From: Paenibacillus_E sp040812395
GTDB lineage: Bacteria > Bacillota > Bacilli > Paenibacillales > NBRC-103111
Assembly: GCF_040812395.1 (NCBI RefSeq)
Contig: NZ_JBFNXH010000001.1
Location: 124,001 to 188,000 of the forward strand
Reading direction: 5' to 3'
Length of the DNA: 64,000 nucleotides
The translations under genes were made by a program, and so were the position numbers. This document shows, in pieces, positions 57,017 to 64,000 of the stretch (within the stretch, counting starts at the first letter, position 1; every line of letters starts with the position of its first letter). The notes under the pieces were generated by a model, which was not told where the DNA came from, searched no databases, and saw only the letters and a program-made list of their open reading frames with translations.

Positions 57017-57667
57017 TTATAGTTTAACTTGGGACATAACTTCTTCCGCAAAGTTTTCTTGTTTTTTCTCAAGCCCTTCACCAAGCGCGAAACGCACGAA
57101 GCGACGGATGGAGATATTCTCACCGATTGTTGCAATCTTCTCATTCAACAATTGTTCGATTGTTTTGTCTGGATCTTTAACGAATGACTGCTCCATCAAG
57201 CAGAACTCTTCGTAGTATTTACCGATACGGCCTTCAACCATTTTATCAACGATTTTCTCAGGCTTACCTTCGTTCAAAGCTTGGTTACGAAGAATCTCTT
57301 TTTCTTTATCCAAAGCTTCTGTAGGCACTTCTTCACGACGCACATAAGTTGGGCTTGCAGCCGCGATGTGCATGGCGATGTCTCGGCAGAATGCTTTGAA
57401 TTGATCTGTTTTACCAACAAAGTCAGTTTCACAGTTGATTTCTACTAGAACGCCTACTTTACCGCCAGCGTGAATGTAGGACTCTACTGCTCCTTCTGTC
57501 GCGATGCGTCCAGCTTTGTTCGCTGCAGCGGAAAGACCTTTTTCGCGAAGAAGCTCAGCTGCTTTCGTCAAATCGCCGTTTGCTTCTTCAAGCGCTTTTT
57601 TACAATCCAACATCCCTGCGCCTGTTTTCTCACGTAATTCTTTTACTTGTGCTGCTGTAACTGCCAT
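57017..57667 (-). CDS. tsf: Translation elongation factor Ts
   Basis: EF-Ts is the nucleotide exchange factor for EF-Tu. The 216-residue protein is the short Firmicute form: UBA-like N-terminus VTAAQVKELREKTGAGMLDC (3-22) with KKALEEANGDLTKAAELLRE following, then the conserved IATEGAVESYIHAGGKVGVL (about 54-73) and NCETDFVG near 78. The ATG at 57665-57667 has GGGAGG about 9 bases upstream; the longer frame to 57748 runs through the rpsB terminator and is not real. A terminator lies on each side. Confidence 0.98.
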   Translation of the reverse strand: MAVTAAQVKELREKTGAGMLDCKKALEEANGDLTKAAELLREKGLSAAANKAGRIATEGAVESYIHAGGKVGVLVEINCETDFVGKTDQFKAFCRDIAMHIAAASPTYVRREEVPTEALDKEKEILRNQALNEGKPEKIVDKMVEGRIGKYYEEFCLMEQSFVKDPDKTIEQLLNEKIATIGENISIRRFVRFALGEGLEKKQENFAEEVMSQVKL

Positions 57668-57712
57668 TGAAAAGAACCTCCCGATTGTTATATGTAGTGA
57701 ACTCCACTCTTT

Positions 57713-57756
57713 AAAAAAAGGGTGGTGACAGGCTGTTACACCTTCCAACCACCCTT
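57713..57756 (-). terminator. Intrinsic terminator after rpsB
   Basis: AAGGGTGGT and ACCACCCTT (9 pairs; 57718-57756) enclose a 21-base loop; the minus strand continues TTTTTTT. Confidence 0.8.
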
Positions 57757-57773
57757 CTTCTCATGCCTATAGA

Positions 57774-58472
57774 TTAAGCTGTTGTTTGTTCGCCTTGGTG
57801 AGCTTCGATAACCGCATCAGCAATTTTGGCAGTCAACAATTTCACTGCACGAATCGCATCATCGTTACCTGGAATCACGTAGTCGATTTCGTCCGGATCA
57901 CAGTTAGTATCTACGATACCAACGATTGGGATACCCAATTTGCGTGCTTCCGCAACAGCAATACGCTCTTTACGAGGGTCGATTACGAACAAAGCACTAG
58001 GCAGGCCTTTCATGTTTTTGATTCCGCCTAGGAACTTCTCAAGACGATCTTTCTCTTTACGGAGAATGATAACTTCTTTTTTAGGAAGAACTTCGAATGT
58101 ACCGTCTTCTTCCCATCTTTCCAACGTTTTCAAACGATCGATACGTTTTTGAATCGTTTGGAAGTTAGTCAATGTACCACCCAACCAACGTTGGTTGATG
58201 TAATACATGCCACAACGTTCAGCTTCTTCAGCTACTGAATCTTGCGCTTGTTTTTTAGTACCAACGAAAAGAATTGTTCCATTCTCTTCGGATACGGATT
58301 TAACAAAGTTGTAAGCTTCTTCAACTTTTTTAACCGTTTTTTGCAAATCAATGATGTAAATACCATTTCTTTCAGTAAAAATGTACTTGTCCATTTTCGG
58401 GTTCCAACGACGAGTTTGGTGACCGAAATGTACGCCAGCTTCTAAAAGCTGTTTCATGGAGATAACTGCCAT
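57774..58472 (-). CDS. rpsB: 30S ribosomal protein S2
   Basis: S2 is a late-binding 30S protein. The 232-residue sequence is typical (AVISMKQLLEAGVHFGHQTR, RWNPKMDKYIFTERNGIYII, INQRWLGGTLTNFQTIQKRI, IPIVGIVDTNCDPDEIDYVI). The ATG at 58470-58472 has GGGAGGG 8 bases upstream; the frame also opens at 58493. It has its own strong promoter and a leader of about 115 bases containing a stable two-part hairpin. Confidence 0.98.
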   Translation of the reverse strand: MAVISMKQLLEAGVHFGHQTRRWNPKMDKYIFTERNGIYIIDLQKTVKKVEEAYNFVKSVSEENGTILFVGTKKQAQDSVAEEAERCGMYYINQRWLGGTLTNFQTIQKRIDRLKTLERWEEDGTFEVLPKKEVIILRKEKDRLEKFLGGIKNMKGLPSALFVIDPRKERIAVAEARKLGIPIVGIVDTNCDPDEIDYVIPGNDDAIRAVKLLTAKIADAVIEAHQGEQTTA

Positions 58473-58524
58473 CTCCAATCCCTCCCTTAACATGGTTTAT
58501 TTGGTATCCGCCGCCTATCGCATC

Positions 58525-58563
58525 TTTGCATAAAACTTACCAAAGTAAGCACCATTATGCAAA
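58525..58563 (-). promoter_or_regulatory. Two-storey hairpin in the rpsB leader
   Basis: TTTGCATAA (58525-58533) pairs perfectly with TTATGCAAA (58555-58563), and inside it CTTAC pairs with GTAAG (58536-58549). The minus-strand transcript from 58589 would carry it about 26 bases from its 5' end. No U-tract follows, so it is not a terminator. A regulatory role, for instance S2 binding, is inference. Confidence 0.5.
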
Positions 58564-58595
58564 TTGACGGGCGTGAGTTTTTAACACCGTGAATA

Positions 58596-58624
58596 AATAT
58601 ACCATAACTGAATTAGCGATGCAA
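58596..58624 (-). promoter_or_regulatory. Sigma-A promoter of rpsB
   Basis: Minus-strand TTGCAT (58619-58624), 17-base spacer ending TGG, then TATATT (58596-58601), an extended -10. The start site would be near 58589. Confidence 0.75.
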
Positions 58625-58696
58625 CCTTTTGTCTCGATGACATTTTGCCCTGGTTTTTGCTTCCTTATGTACTTAAATATTAGGGCTGAACGAACA

Positions 58697-58734
58697 AAAC
58701 AGACCTCACAAAAGATCGTTTTGTTGGTCTGTTT
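58697..58734 (-). terminator. Terminator at the end of the motility cluster
   Basis: Minus-strand AAACAGACC...GGTCTGTTT with an inner ACAAAA/TTTTGT stem (58697-58734), followed by TGTTCG. It overlaps the stop codon of the last gene and insulates rpsB from it. Confidence 0.7.
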
Positions 58735-59245
58735 ATTGTACGGCTAGCAAATTAGCTACGACTTTCTGCATATCAAGAACGCCTTCGAACACGTGAAAAC
58801 CGACTTGAAGCTTAAAAGTTCCGCCTTGTTTATCAAGTTCAGTAGTAAACGCTTTACGGTCTGTAATAATGCCTGACTTCACGAGCAGCTCAGTAACCGC
58901 GGTTGCATCCAAATTGGGCTGAATGTAAATGACGGTACGTTGTGCCCCAGTGGAATTCTTGGTCTGCGTTTCCTGAGGTTTGGAAGCCGCCAGTTTATCT
59001 GTTTCTTCTTTAACCTTCGATTTTATCCCAGCGTCGTATTCAGCTTGTGTATACACTTTACTCTCTTTATCGAAGACTTGATAATATTTAGAAGCCTGTT
59101 CCTTCAATTGAAGTGGATCCATTTCATCCAAAGATATCCCACTCGGCGGTTGCGCACTAGGACGTACAGACATAACCTGAAGAAGGATAGCTCCGACAAT
59201 AATGCCAGTGCCGATGCCGTATACAAATGAACGGTTCTTAAACAC
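58733..59245 (-). CDS. Membrane-anchored protein, weakly MltG/YceG-like
   Basis: I do not recognise this 170-residue protein with certainty. It has an N-terminal membrane anchor (about 8-27, VYGIGTGIIVGAILLQVMSV), a polar charged segment (about 30-105, with KSKVKEETDKLAASKPQETQ) and a folded C-terminal part (VIYIQPNLDATAVTELLVKS, then IITDRKAFTTELDKQGGTFK and LQVGFHVFEG) that resembles the small N-terminal module of MltG/YceG-type proteins. The GTG at 59243-59245 has GGAGGAG upstream and overlaps the previous gene by 8 bases, so it is coupled to it. It is the last gene of the sigD cluster, with no counterpart in B. subtilis that I know. Confidence 0.75.
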   Translation of the reverse strand: MFKNRSFVYGIGTGIIVGAILLQVMSVRPSAQPPSGISLDEMDPLQLKEQASKYYQVFDKESKVYTQAEYDAGIKSKVKEETDKLAASKPQETQTKNSTGAQRTVIYIQPNLDATAVTELLVKSGIITDRKAFTTELDKQGGTFKLQVGFHVFEGVLDMQKVVANLLAVQ

Positions 59246-59852
59246 GAGTTTTCTCCTCCTGTTTGGAAAGCTGAAGGATCAAATTCACCTCGCCTTTATT
59301 TAAACCAAGTTTCTTAGCGATTGCTTCCACACCTTTACCTTGATTATGAAGGCTGAAGAGCTCAGCATATCTCGCTTTCATGCTTAAGCCTGGAAAAGAG
59401 GGCACCTCTTCGACTTCTTCAATCTTCGCCTCGTCTTGTAATAGTAAAGAAGTTTCTATTGGAGTTAATAACTGCGATTCAGCAAACGGAAGGCCCGACT
59501 TGGATGAATTCTCAAGATCCTGAGCAACAGGATCAATAATCCTCATGGTTTGCTGTTGATTAACATGCACCTTCGTTAGTTCTTGAGACAACTCTTGCTT
59601 TTGCTTCTCCAAAGATTCAAGTCTACCCGAGAGCTTAGCTAACTCAACCTCATAATCTTGTCTGGTTCGTGAGAATAAATCAAGCAGAGCTTGGTTCTGT
59701 TCATCCATTTCTGCTGCAAAACTTTCAATTGTCTCTTCAATTTCCTGTACGACGTTTGGCTTAGCAGTTGCCTCTTTTTTGGGGATAAATCGCGCATAAA
59801 CAATAATCACGAGACCCAGAAGCACGACATACATCCAAGGCTTCATGTCCAA
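59238..59852 (-). CDS. SwrB-like coiled-coil membrane protein
   Basis: This 204-residue protein has an N-terminal membrane helix (about 5-21, WMYVVLLGLVIIVYARF), a coiled-coil region (about 35-105, with YEVELAKLSGRLESLEKQKQ) and a C-terminal helix-turn-helix-like segment (KARYAELFSLHNQGKGVEAI then AKKLGLNKGEVNLILQL, about 157-193). The layout and the place between sigD and rpsB match SwrB (YlxL), which promotes flagellar assembly and swarming in B. subtilis; sequence identity was not measured. I chose TTG at 59850-59852 because AAAGGTGA lies 5 bases upstream; the GTG at 59861 is inside that site. Confidence 0.78.
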   Translation of the reverse strand: MDMKPWMYVVLLGLVIIVYARFIPKKEATAKPNVVQEIEETIESFAAEMDEQNQALLDLFSRTRQDYEVELAKLSGRLESLEKQKQELSQELTKVHVNQQQTMRIIDPVAQDLENSSKSGLPFAESQLLTPIETSLLLQDEAKIEEVEEVPSFPGLSMKARYAELFSLHNQGKGVEAIAKKLGLNKGEVNLILQLSKQEEKTRV

Positions 59853-59878
59853 GAGGTTCACCTTTTTCTATGAATAAA

Positions 59879-60205
59879 TTATAGCGTCAAATCAATATGA
59901 TGCCCTTTATATGGATGCTCCGGATGGTGAGAGCTTGATACTGTCTGAGAGTCAGCTTTATGTTCTCTCTCGCTCTTTTCTCTAGATTGGTTTTGCTTGC
60001 TATGTCCATGGTCATTGACGTTTGTACGGGCACTTTCTTCCAGCTTACCACTGCGCGAACGATCTTTTTCAGTTGTTTGCATGGCTTGATTTTCTAAAAT
60101 CGTTTCATCCTGCCGCGGTTTTTGCATAAGCTGATTTTGCCGGGTACCCGCCTCGTCATTCTTATGAACAGCAAATTGTAAATCAATCGATTTCATACTC
60201 ATCAC
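59879..60205 (-). CDS. Small hydrophilic protein of unknown function
   Basis: I do not recognise this 108-residue protein. It is very polar, with no membrane segment and a compositionally biased middle (Gln, Ser, Lys, Arg, Glu) and His-rich C-terminus (SSHHPEHPYKGHHIDLTL), so it may be largely disordered. The N-terminal part SIDLQFAVHKNDEAGTRQNQ looks the most ordered. The GTG at 60203-60205 has GGGAG 7 bases upstream. Its spacing from the DUF342 gene (16 bases) and the SwrB-like gene (27 bases) shows it is in the same operon. A motility-related role is only inferred from position. Confidence 0.7.
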   Translation of the reverse strand: MMSMKSIDLQFAVHKNDEAGTRQNQLMQKPRQDETILENQAMQTTEKDRSRSGKLEESARTNVNDHGHSKQNQSREKSEREHKADSQTVSSSHHPEHPYKGHHIDLTL

Positions 60206-60221
60206 TAACCATCTCCCTCAA

Positions 60222-61631
60222 TTACACATAAGCACTCATTGAAATATCTCCATCGCTCAAACGGAATGACACTCGATTAGTTGGATCTTTAACAAATTTC
60301 GTATAACGGCCAATAACGATTTTGGTACCTCCATAGATGATGGAAAGAACCTCCACCTTAGCTTTATCCGAATCTTCAAGAGACTTTTCGATTTCAAGAA
60401 TACGTTCTTTTAGAGCAAGTTGTTCCTCAAGTGCTTGCTTTTTCGTATGATTCAACTTTATTCGCATAGCTAGTTTATCTGGACTAAGCTGCCCGGTTGC
60501 AGCTAATTGATCCAATAAAGTAAGCGCTTTATCGGTCTTATCCATATTTTCCATATGAACTTTGAGTTGACCGCGAAGCAGAATCATTTCATTTCGCAGC
60601 TCGGGCAGAACGCCAACTTCAATATTAGTCGTTGTTGACATCGAATTTCCGATCGTTCTAGCTGTCACTCGTTCGCCAGCTTGAATCGTACCGCCTACAA
60701 TTAAACCTTTGGAACCGTTGCAATTTACGGCTTTCCCAACACGTATAGTTGAATGCATAATGCTTTGGGATACAGTAAGCTCATCGCCTGCTTCAACAAC
60801 GGCATCCTGAATAAATGCGCACTTTACGTTTTTACCGGCTTTCAAATGTGCTTTATTCTGCCCAACAATACCTGCATTAATCTCAATAGAACCTTCCGCT
60901 TCAAGCTCCGCTGCTTCTACGCCACCTGTTACTCTGATATCACCAGCAGCACGTATTTTAAAACCCGGAAGCACATTCCCGCGAATCACGACTGTTCCAA
61001 TAAAATCAATATTACCTATGTTATAGTCCACATTCCCATTAACTTCGAAGACTGGAAATACGTTAATTTTATCTCGATCTGTCTTAACGACCATTCCGTC
61101 AATTGCAGAATAGAGCCCCGTTTGTTCGGCATCAATAATCACATTTTTGCCTAATTTGAAACGAGCGTCTTTACCAGCTTTCGTATTTAGCGTTTCGCCG
61201 GTTACAGCTCTGCCAGGAGAACCTTCTGTCGCTAAGAAACGCTGCCCAATCAGTTGCCCGCGCTTAACGTTATTAATGGAGATAACTTCTTTATAATTCA
61301 CTTTGCCATCTTCTAGCTCGAGCGGTTTTTTCTCATCATGATCAAAATCATAAACAAATTTAACATAACCGTTCTGCCCTTCGACTGGCTTCGTACCTGT
61401 AGCAATCACGATCTTTTGTAGAAAAAAAGGCTTCGGATCCTTTGCAATAAGCGCTAGCTGAGAATCATTAATGCCATGAACGATTCGATTCGTACTAAGT
61501 ACTTTCTCTAACTCTTCGACTGTAACGCGAAAGCCATCTTCCGCATTATTGATTAATAAGTACGCCGATAGTTTGTCATCTGAGATGGAAATCGTGATGT
61601 AATAGTCTAAAGGCATGTTCCTCTCAATCAT
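60222..61631 (-). CDS. DUF342 / FapA-family protein
   Basis: This 469-residue protein belongs to the DUF342 (FapA) family: an N-terminal alpha/beta domain (about 1-100), a right-handed beta-helix-like middle (about 180-330, with GNIDFIGTVVIRGNVLPGFK and AAELEAEGSIEINAGIVGQN) and a C-terminal coiled coil (about 345-430). The family is often polymer-forming or scaffold-like and is frequent in motility and sporulation clusters; the molecular function is unknown. I chose ATG at 61629-61631 because AAAGGTGG lies 7 bases upstream; two in-frame ATGs lie further up. It follows sigD by 36 bases. Confidence 0.85.
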   Translation of the reverse strand: MIERNMPLDYYITISISDDKLSAYLLINNAEDGFRVTVEELEKVLSTNRIVHGINDSQLALIAKDPKPFFLQKIVIATGTKPVEGQNGYVKFVYDFDHDEKKPLELEDGKVNYKEVISINNVKRGQLIGQRFLATEGSPGRAVTGETLNTKAGKDARFKLGKNVIIDAEQTGLYSAIDGMVVKTDRDKINVFPVFEVNGNVDYNIGNIDFIGTVVIRGNVLPGFKIRAAGDIRVTGGVEAAELEAEGSIEINAGIVGQNKAHLKAGKNVKCAFIQDAVVEAGDELTVSQSIMHSTIRVGKAVNCNGSKGLIVGGTIQAGERVTARTIGNSMSTTTNIEVGVLPELRNEMILLRGQLKVHMENMDKTDKALTLLDQLAATGQLSPDKLAMRIKLNHTKKQALEEQLALKERILEIEKSLEDSDKAKVEVLSIIYGGTKIVIGRYTKFVKDPTNRVSFRLSDGDISMSAYV

Positions 61632-61667
61632 GGACATACCACCTTTCGTGTCCTTCATATAGAGTGA

Positions 61668-62456
61668 CTAAGTATCTTGAAAAAGCTGAGTCTTAAATCG
61701 TCCAAGAACACCCTTTAATCGTAGGATTGCTTTGGAATGCAACTGAGAGATGCGTGAAGGAGACAAGCTCATGACTTCCGCAATTTCACTCAAAGATAAC
61801 TCTTCAAAATAAAACAGCGATACGACAGTACGTTCCTTCTCCGTCAGTCTCTCAATGGCTCGAGCTAGCGATTCTTTCAGAAAAAATTCATTTACTTTAT
61901 ATTCAGGATTTTTGGCTTTCTCATCAACAAGCAAAGAAAGACGTGTTTCTGAATCTTCCTCCCGAATGGGATCATCAATCGAGCACACCGTTGTAATAGA
62001 GATATCCTGCAGCATCTGCCCAAAATCATGCTCGCTGATTTGTAGATATTCGCTCATTTCCGCATCAGTAACTGATCGCAGATACTTCTGCTCTAGCTTC
62101 TGATACGCTTCTTCAACTTTTTTTGCCTTTTCTCTTACAGACCTCGGCACCCAATCGCCTTGTCGAAGCCCATCGATGATTGCTCCCCGAATTCTCCACG
62201 ATGCATAGGTCTCGAATTGCAATCCACGAGCATAGTCAAATTTTTCTACAGCATCAATAAGGCCCATAACTCCAAAGCTCGAAAGATCTTCCTTCGAAAC
62301 GCTTTTGGGAAGTCCAATGGCTAGACGTCCTGATACATAATCAACCAAAGAAAGATAATTCTCAATGAGTGCTTGCTTGGCAGGAAGCCATCCTTGCTCT
62401 TTCCACTGTTTCCAGAGCTCAATATTCGCCAATTGGGGTTGCTTTTGTTCGATCAT
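61668..62456 (-). CDS. sigD: RNA polymerase sigma factor SigD (sigma-28, FliA type)
   Basis: SigD directs transcription of flagellin, motor, chemotaxis and autolysin genes. The 262-residue protein has region 2 (LSLVDYVSGRLAIGLPKSVS, FGVMGLIDAVEKFDYARGLQ, FETYASWRIRGAIIDGLRQG at about 75-94), region 3 (VREKAKKVEEAYQKLEQKYL) and region 4 with the helix-turn-helix (LSLSEIAEVMSLSPSRISQL, about 222-241). The ATG at 62454-62456 has only a weak RBS, so translation may depend on the upstream gene 20 bases away. Its place after cheC-cheD and before rpsB is conserved. Confidence 0.96.
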   Translation of the reverse strand: MIEQKQPQLANIELWKQWKEQGWLPAKQALIENYLSLVDYVSGRLAIGLPKSVSKEDLSSFGVMGLIDAVEKFDYARGLQFETYASWRIRGAIIDGLRQGDWVPRSVREKAKKVEEAYQKLEQKYLRSVTDAEMSEYLQISEHDFGQMLQDISITTVCSIDDPIREEDSETRLSLLVDEKAKNPEYKVNEFFLKESLARAIERLTEKERTVVSLFYFEELSLSEIAEVMSLSPSRISQLHSKAILRLKGVLGRFKTQLFQDT

Positions 62457-62475
62457 GACTTACGTTTCACCATCC

Positions 62476-62910
62476 TTAATCTTCTGACATACGCCTCAAG
62501 GCACCAGCCAGTTGCTCAGGGTCCAAATTATTCTTGGTGACTAGCTTAGGCGGATTCAGTGGTGAAAACTGATGTTCGGTTGCATCTATAGAAGGATTAA
62601 GTCTTTGATTTGACTTAAGCATTTCTCGAGTTACCGCGTCCTCATCATCAGGTGTTGTCAAATCCAATGTTTGTCCGACAGCTTCATTAACTGCTGTATC
62701 CGTTGACTGGTTTTTAGCTAAAAGTTCGGCCCCTGTCAACAGGCCCATTACCCATCTGAAGCCAAAAGTCAGGACAAACAAAATCAAAAAGCTATAGAAG
62801 CTTCTCAAACAAGTTGTTAGAAGTAGATTGTTACCAATCGATAAAGCAAATGTGAGTATCCCCGCCAATGCAGCTACAATCACATTAATACGAATTGTAC
62901 CTATCATCAT
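62476..62910 (-). CDS. Small membrane protein in the che-sigD cluster
   Basis: I do not recognise this 144-residue protein. It has two N-terminal membrane helices (about 7-29, INVIVAALAGILTFALSIGN, and 33-58, TCLRSFYSFLILFVLTFGFR) followed by a polar cytoplasmic tail with DLTTPDDEDAVTREMLKSNQ (about 82-101) and a conserved-looking end NNLDPEQLAGALRRMSED. The ATG directly follows the cheD stop (TAA then ATG), with AAGGA inside cheD, so it is coupled. A role in motility or chemotaxis is suggested only by its location between cheD and sigD; B. subtilis has no gene there. Confidence 0.8.
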   Translation of the reverse strand: MMIGTIRINVIVAALAGILTFALSIGNNLLLTTCLRSFYSFLILFVLTFGFRWVMGLLTGAELLAKNQSTDTAVNEAVGQTLDLTTPDDEDAVTREMLKSNQRLNPSIDATEHQFSPLNPPKLVTKNNLDPEQLAGALRRMSED

Positions 62911-63405
62911 TTAGATTTCCTTTACTCCTTGTTGGACGCTTCGAATTAGTAAGATACCGGAATCACTATTAAATTCAATTGTTCGACCGTAATTTGCACC
63001 TGTATCCTCAGCTTTAATAGGAATTTCGAACTTTTTCAACATTTCTTTACAAGATTCTACATTTCTCGGTCCAATTCTCATCGTATCATTATTCCCAGCA
63101 AAAGCAAACATCTGAGCGCCGCCAGCTAATTTAGCTTCCATTCTCCCAACACTAGCTCCAAGTTTCTCCATAAGCGAAATCAACTCAGGAATCGCGGTAT
63201 CCGCGTATTTAGCTATGTTGATGGAACCCTCACGGGCGATTTCTGAAGATGGCAGCATGACATGAGCCATACCTGCAACCTTTACGCGATTATCGAATAA
63301 AGTGACACCTACACATGACCCAAGCCCTGTCGTTTTCAGCACACCACTTTGGTGAGCTACGTTCAGGTCAGCCATACCTACTTTGATCATATTGTCTTGG
63401 ATCAT
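62911..63405 (-). CDS. cheD: Chemoreceptor glutamine deamidase CheD
   Basis: CheD deamidates glutamines of methyl-accepting chemotaxis proteins and also binds and stimulates CheC. The 164-residue protein has the catalytic Cys in TTGLGSCVGVTLFDNRVKVA (about 25-44) and the His in GMAHVMLPS (about 45-53). Its C-terminal half has ELISLMEKLGASVGRMEAKL and RIGPRNVESCKEMLKKFEIP. The ATG overlaps the cheC stop (ATGA). It precedes the small membrane protein gene and sigD. Confidence 0.96.
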   Translation of the reverse strand: MIQDNMIKVGMADLNVAHQSGVLKTTGLGSCVGVTLFDNRVKVAGMAHVMLPSSEIAREGSINIAKYADTAIPELISLMEKLGASVGRMEAKLAGGAQMFAFAGNNDTMRIGPRNVESCKEMLKKFEIPIKAEDTGANYGRTIEFNSDSGILLIRSVQQGVKEI

Positions 63406-64000
63406 GGAGACTCTACTCCCAATGCCTCGAAAATTTTCCCAAACGATTCAGGATCAGGGATAAGGAAAAAGTGCCCTTGTACCTCATTCTCACCTTCCAA
63501 AAATTTGGTATCAATCAAGAGTGCATGGTCCCCCATTTCTCCAAACTGCAGAAGACCATAACTTAAAATGGCCCCTGCCATATCTATCGCTAACGAAGGA
63601 ACGGTAGGCTGTAAGTTTAAGTGTGTGAAATCGGCCAGAGAAGACAGGTAGGAACCTGCTAGAATATTACCGATTTCATTTAGTGCCGACAATTCAAGCT
63701 CGGAATATTCTTCCGAATCTTGAATTTTGAGTCCAATGAGATCTCTTAACATGTTTTTGGCGGCATCGAGATTGAGGATAAAGAACATATTCCCAGGAGC
63801 ATCCCCATCTACGCGGAGAAAAATGGCCAGAACTACCGTCTCGGCTCCGCCTACACTCTCGCAGATCTCCTCAAACGGCAGCATCCGCACTTTAGGCACA
63901 AGCATGTCAATAGGCTTGTCCAGAAGTGTGGAAAGAGCAGTAGCAGCATGCCCCGCACCAATGTTCCCCACTTCTTTCAGTACGTCCATTTGAAAATCAG
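63402..64000 (-). CDS. cheC: Chemotaxis protein CheC, 5' end cut by the window edge
   Basis: CheC is a CheY-P phosphatase of the Gram-positive adaptation system. The two D/E-N active-site helices are present: DVLKEVGNIGAGHAATALST near the start and ELSALNEIGNILAGSYLSSL about 100 residues later, so it should be active. Although an ATG occurs at 63987-63989, the frame continues to the right edge with D-F-Q before M-D-V-L-K-E-V-G-N-I-G-A-G. CheC proteins normally have a short N-terminal stretch there, so the true start lies beyond the window. The stop overlaps cheD by four bases. Confidence 0.94.
   Translation of the reverse strand, partial: DFQMDVLKEVGNIGAGHAATALSTLLDKPIDMLVPKVRMLPFEEICESVGGAETVVLAIFLRVDGDAPGNMFFILNLDAAKNMLRDLIGLKIQDSEEYSELELSALNEIGNILAGSYLSSLADFTHLNLQPTVPSLAIDMAGAILSYGLLQFGEMGDHALLIDTKFLEGENEVQGHFFLIPDPESFGKIFEALGVESP

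Noticed and set aside
57687..57715. Promoter TTTAAA-17-TATAAC between rpsB and tsf
   Set aside because: The start site would cut into the tsf Shine-Dalgarno sequence, and the -35 is just the U-tract of the rpsB terminator.
34..63993. Many plus-strand open frames of 60-210 codons across the window
   Set aside because: Each lies opposite a well-supported conserved gene, lacks a Shine-Dalgarno site or recognisable domain, and has shadow-like composition.
1..64000. Search for mobile elements, phage genes, toxin-antitoxin or defence systems
   Set aside because: No transposase, integrase, terminal repeat or known defence domain is seen; the gene order is the conserved core chromosome order throughout.

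Overview
This 64 kb window is a single-orientation stretch of a spore-forming Firmicute chromosome, most like Paenibacillus or a close relative. This rests on family recognition and gene order from memory; no search was run. Every gene I can support lies on the minus strand, so transcription runs right to left. The gene order closely follows the Bacillus subtilis che/sigD - rpsB-tsf-pyrH-frr - uppS-cdsA-dxr-rseP - proS-polC - rimP-nusA-infB-truB-ribF - rpsO-pnp - mlpA - spoVF-asd-dapG-dapA - rnjB-tepA-spoIIIE - ymfF/H/I/J/K - rodZ-pgsA-cinA-recA - rny-ymdB-spoVS axis. I see no transposase, integrase, phage gene, CRISPR array, rRNA or tRNA. Both edges cut a gene: korB on the left and cheC on the right.

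Layout in transcription order (right to left). 64000-58733: end of the chemotaxis/motility cluster (cheC, cheD, sigD, a DUF342 protein, a SwrB-like membrane protein and three unrecognised genes). 58624-54811: rpsB, tsf, pyrH, frr and uppS. 54725-51185: cdsA, dxr and rseP (phospholipid and isoprenoid precursors, intramembrane protease), with an unusual 316-base gap before rseP. 51136-45309: proS and polC. 45199-36561: the nusA-infB operon (rimP, nusA, ylxR, ylxQ, infB, rbfA, nrnA, truB, ribF). 36539-30812: rpsO, pnp, a deacetylase-like protein, an M16 peptidase and dut. 30727-25940: dipicolinate synthase dpaA-dpaB with asd, dapG and dapA. 25820-22890: RNase J, tepA and ylzJ. 22855-19360: spoIIIE and the spore lytic enzyme sleB. 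19324-12699: two M16 proteins, a short-chain dehydrogenase, DUF3243, a lipoprotein, a YmfK-like protein and a RodZ-like protein. 12604-6736: yajQ, rimO, pgsA, cinA, recA and recX. 6670-3583: rny, ymdB and spoVS. 3468-1: an M19 dipeptidase and the korA/korB oxidoreductase.

Most of the genes serve information processing (translation, RNA decay, replication, recombination), envelope precursor supply and sporulation. Promoter-like sequences fit these roles: a sigma-H-like promoter before spoVS, a sigma-K-like promoter before dpaA, a sigma-G-like promoter before sleB, and a LexA-type box at recA. Intrinsic terminators divide the one-way strand into many short units. About eighteen genes start with TTG or GTG; in each case I chose the start from the ribosome binding site (RBS) spacing.

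No new multi-gene system stands out. The most promising unexplained material is regulatory RNA: a roughly 260-base hairpin-rich leader before rny, a two-storey hairpin in the rpsB leader, a terminator placed inside the nusA-operon leader, and a likely S15 leader. The unrecognised genes around sigD and the lipoprotein at 14502-15353 are the main protein unknowns.
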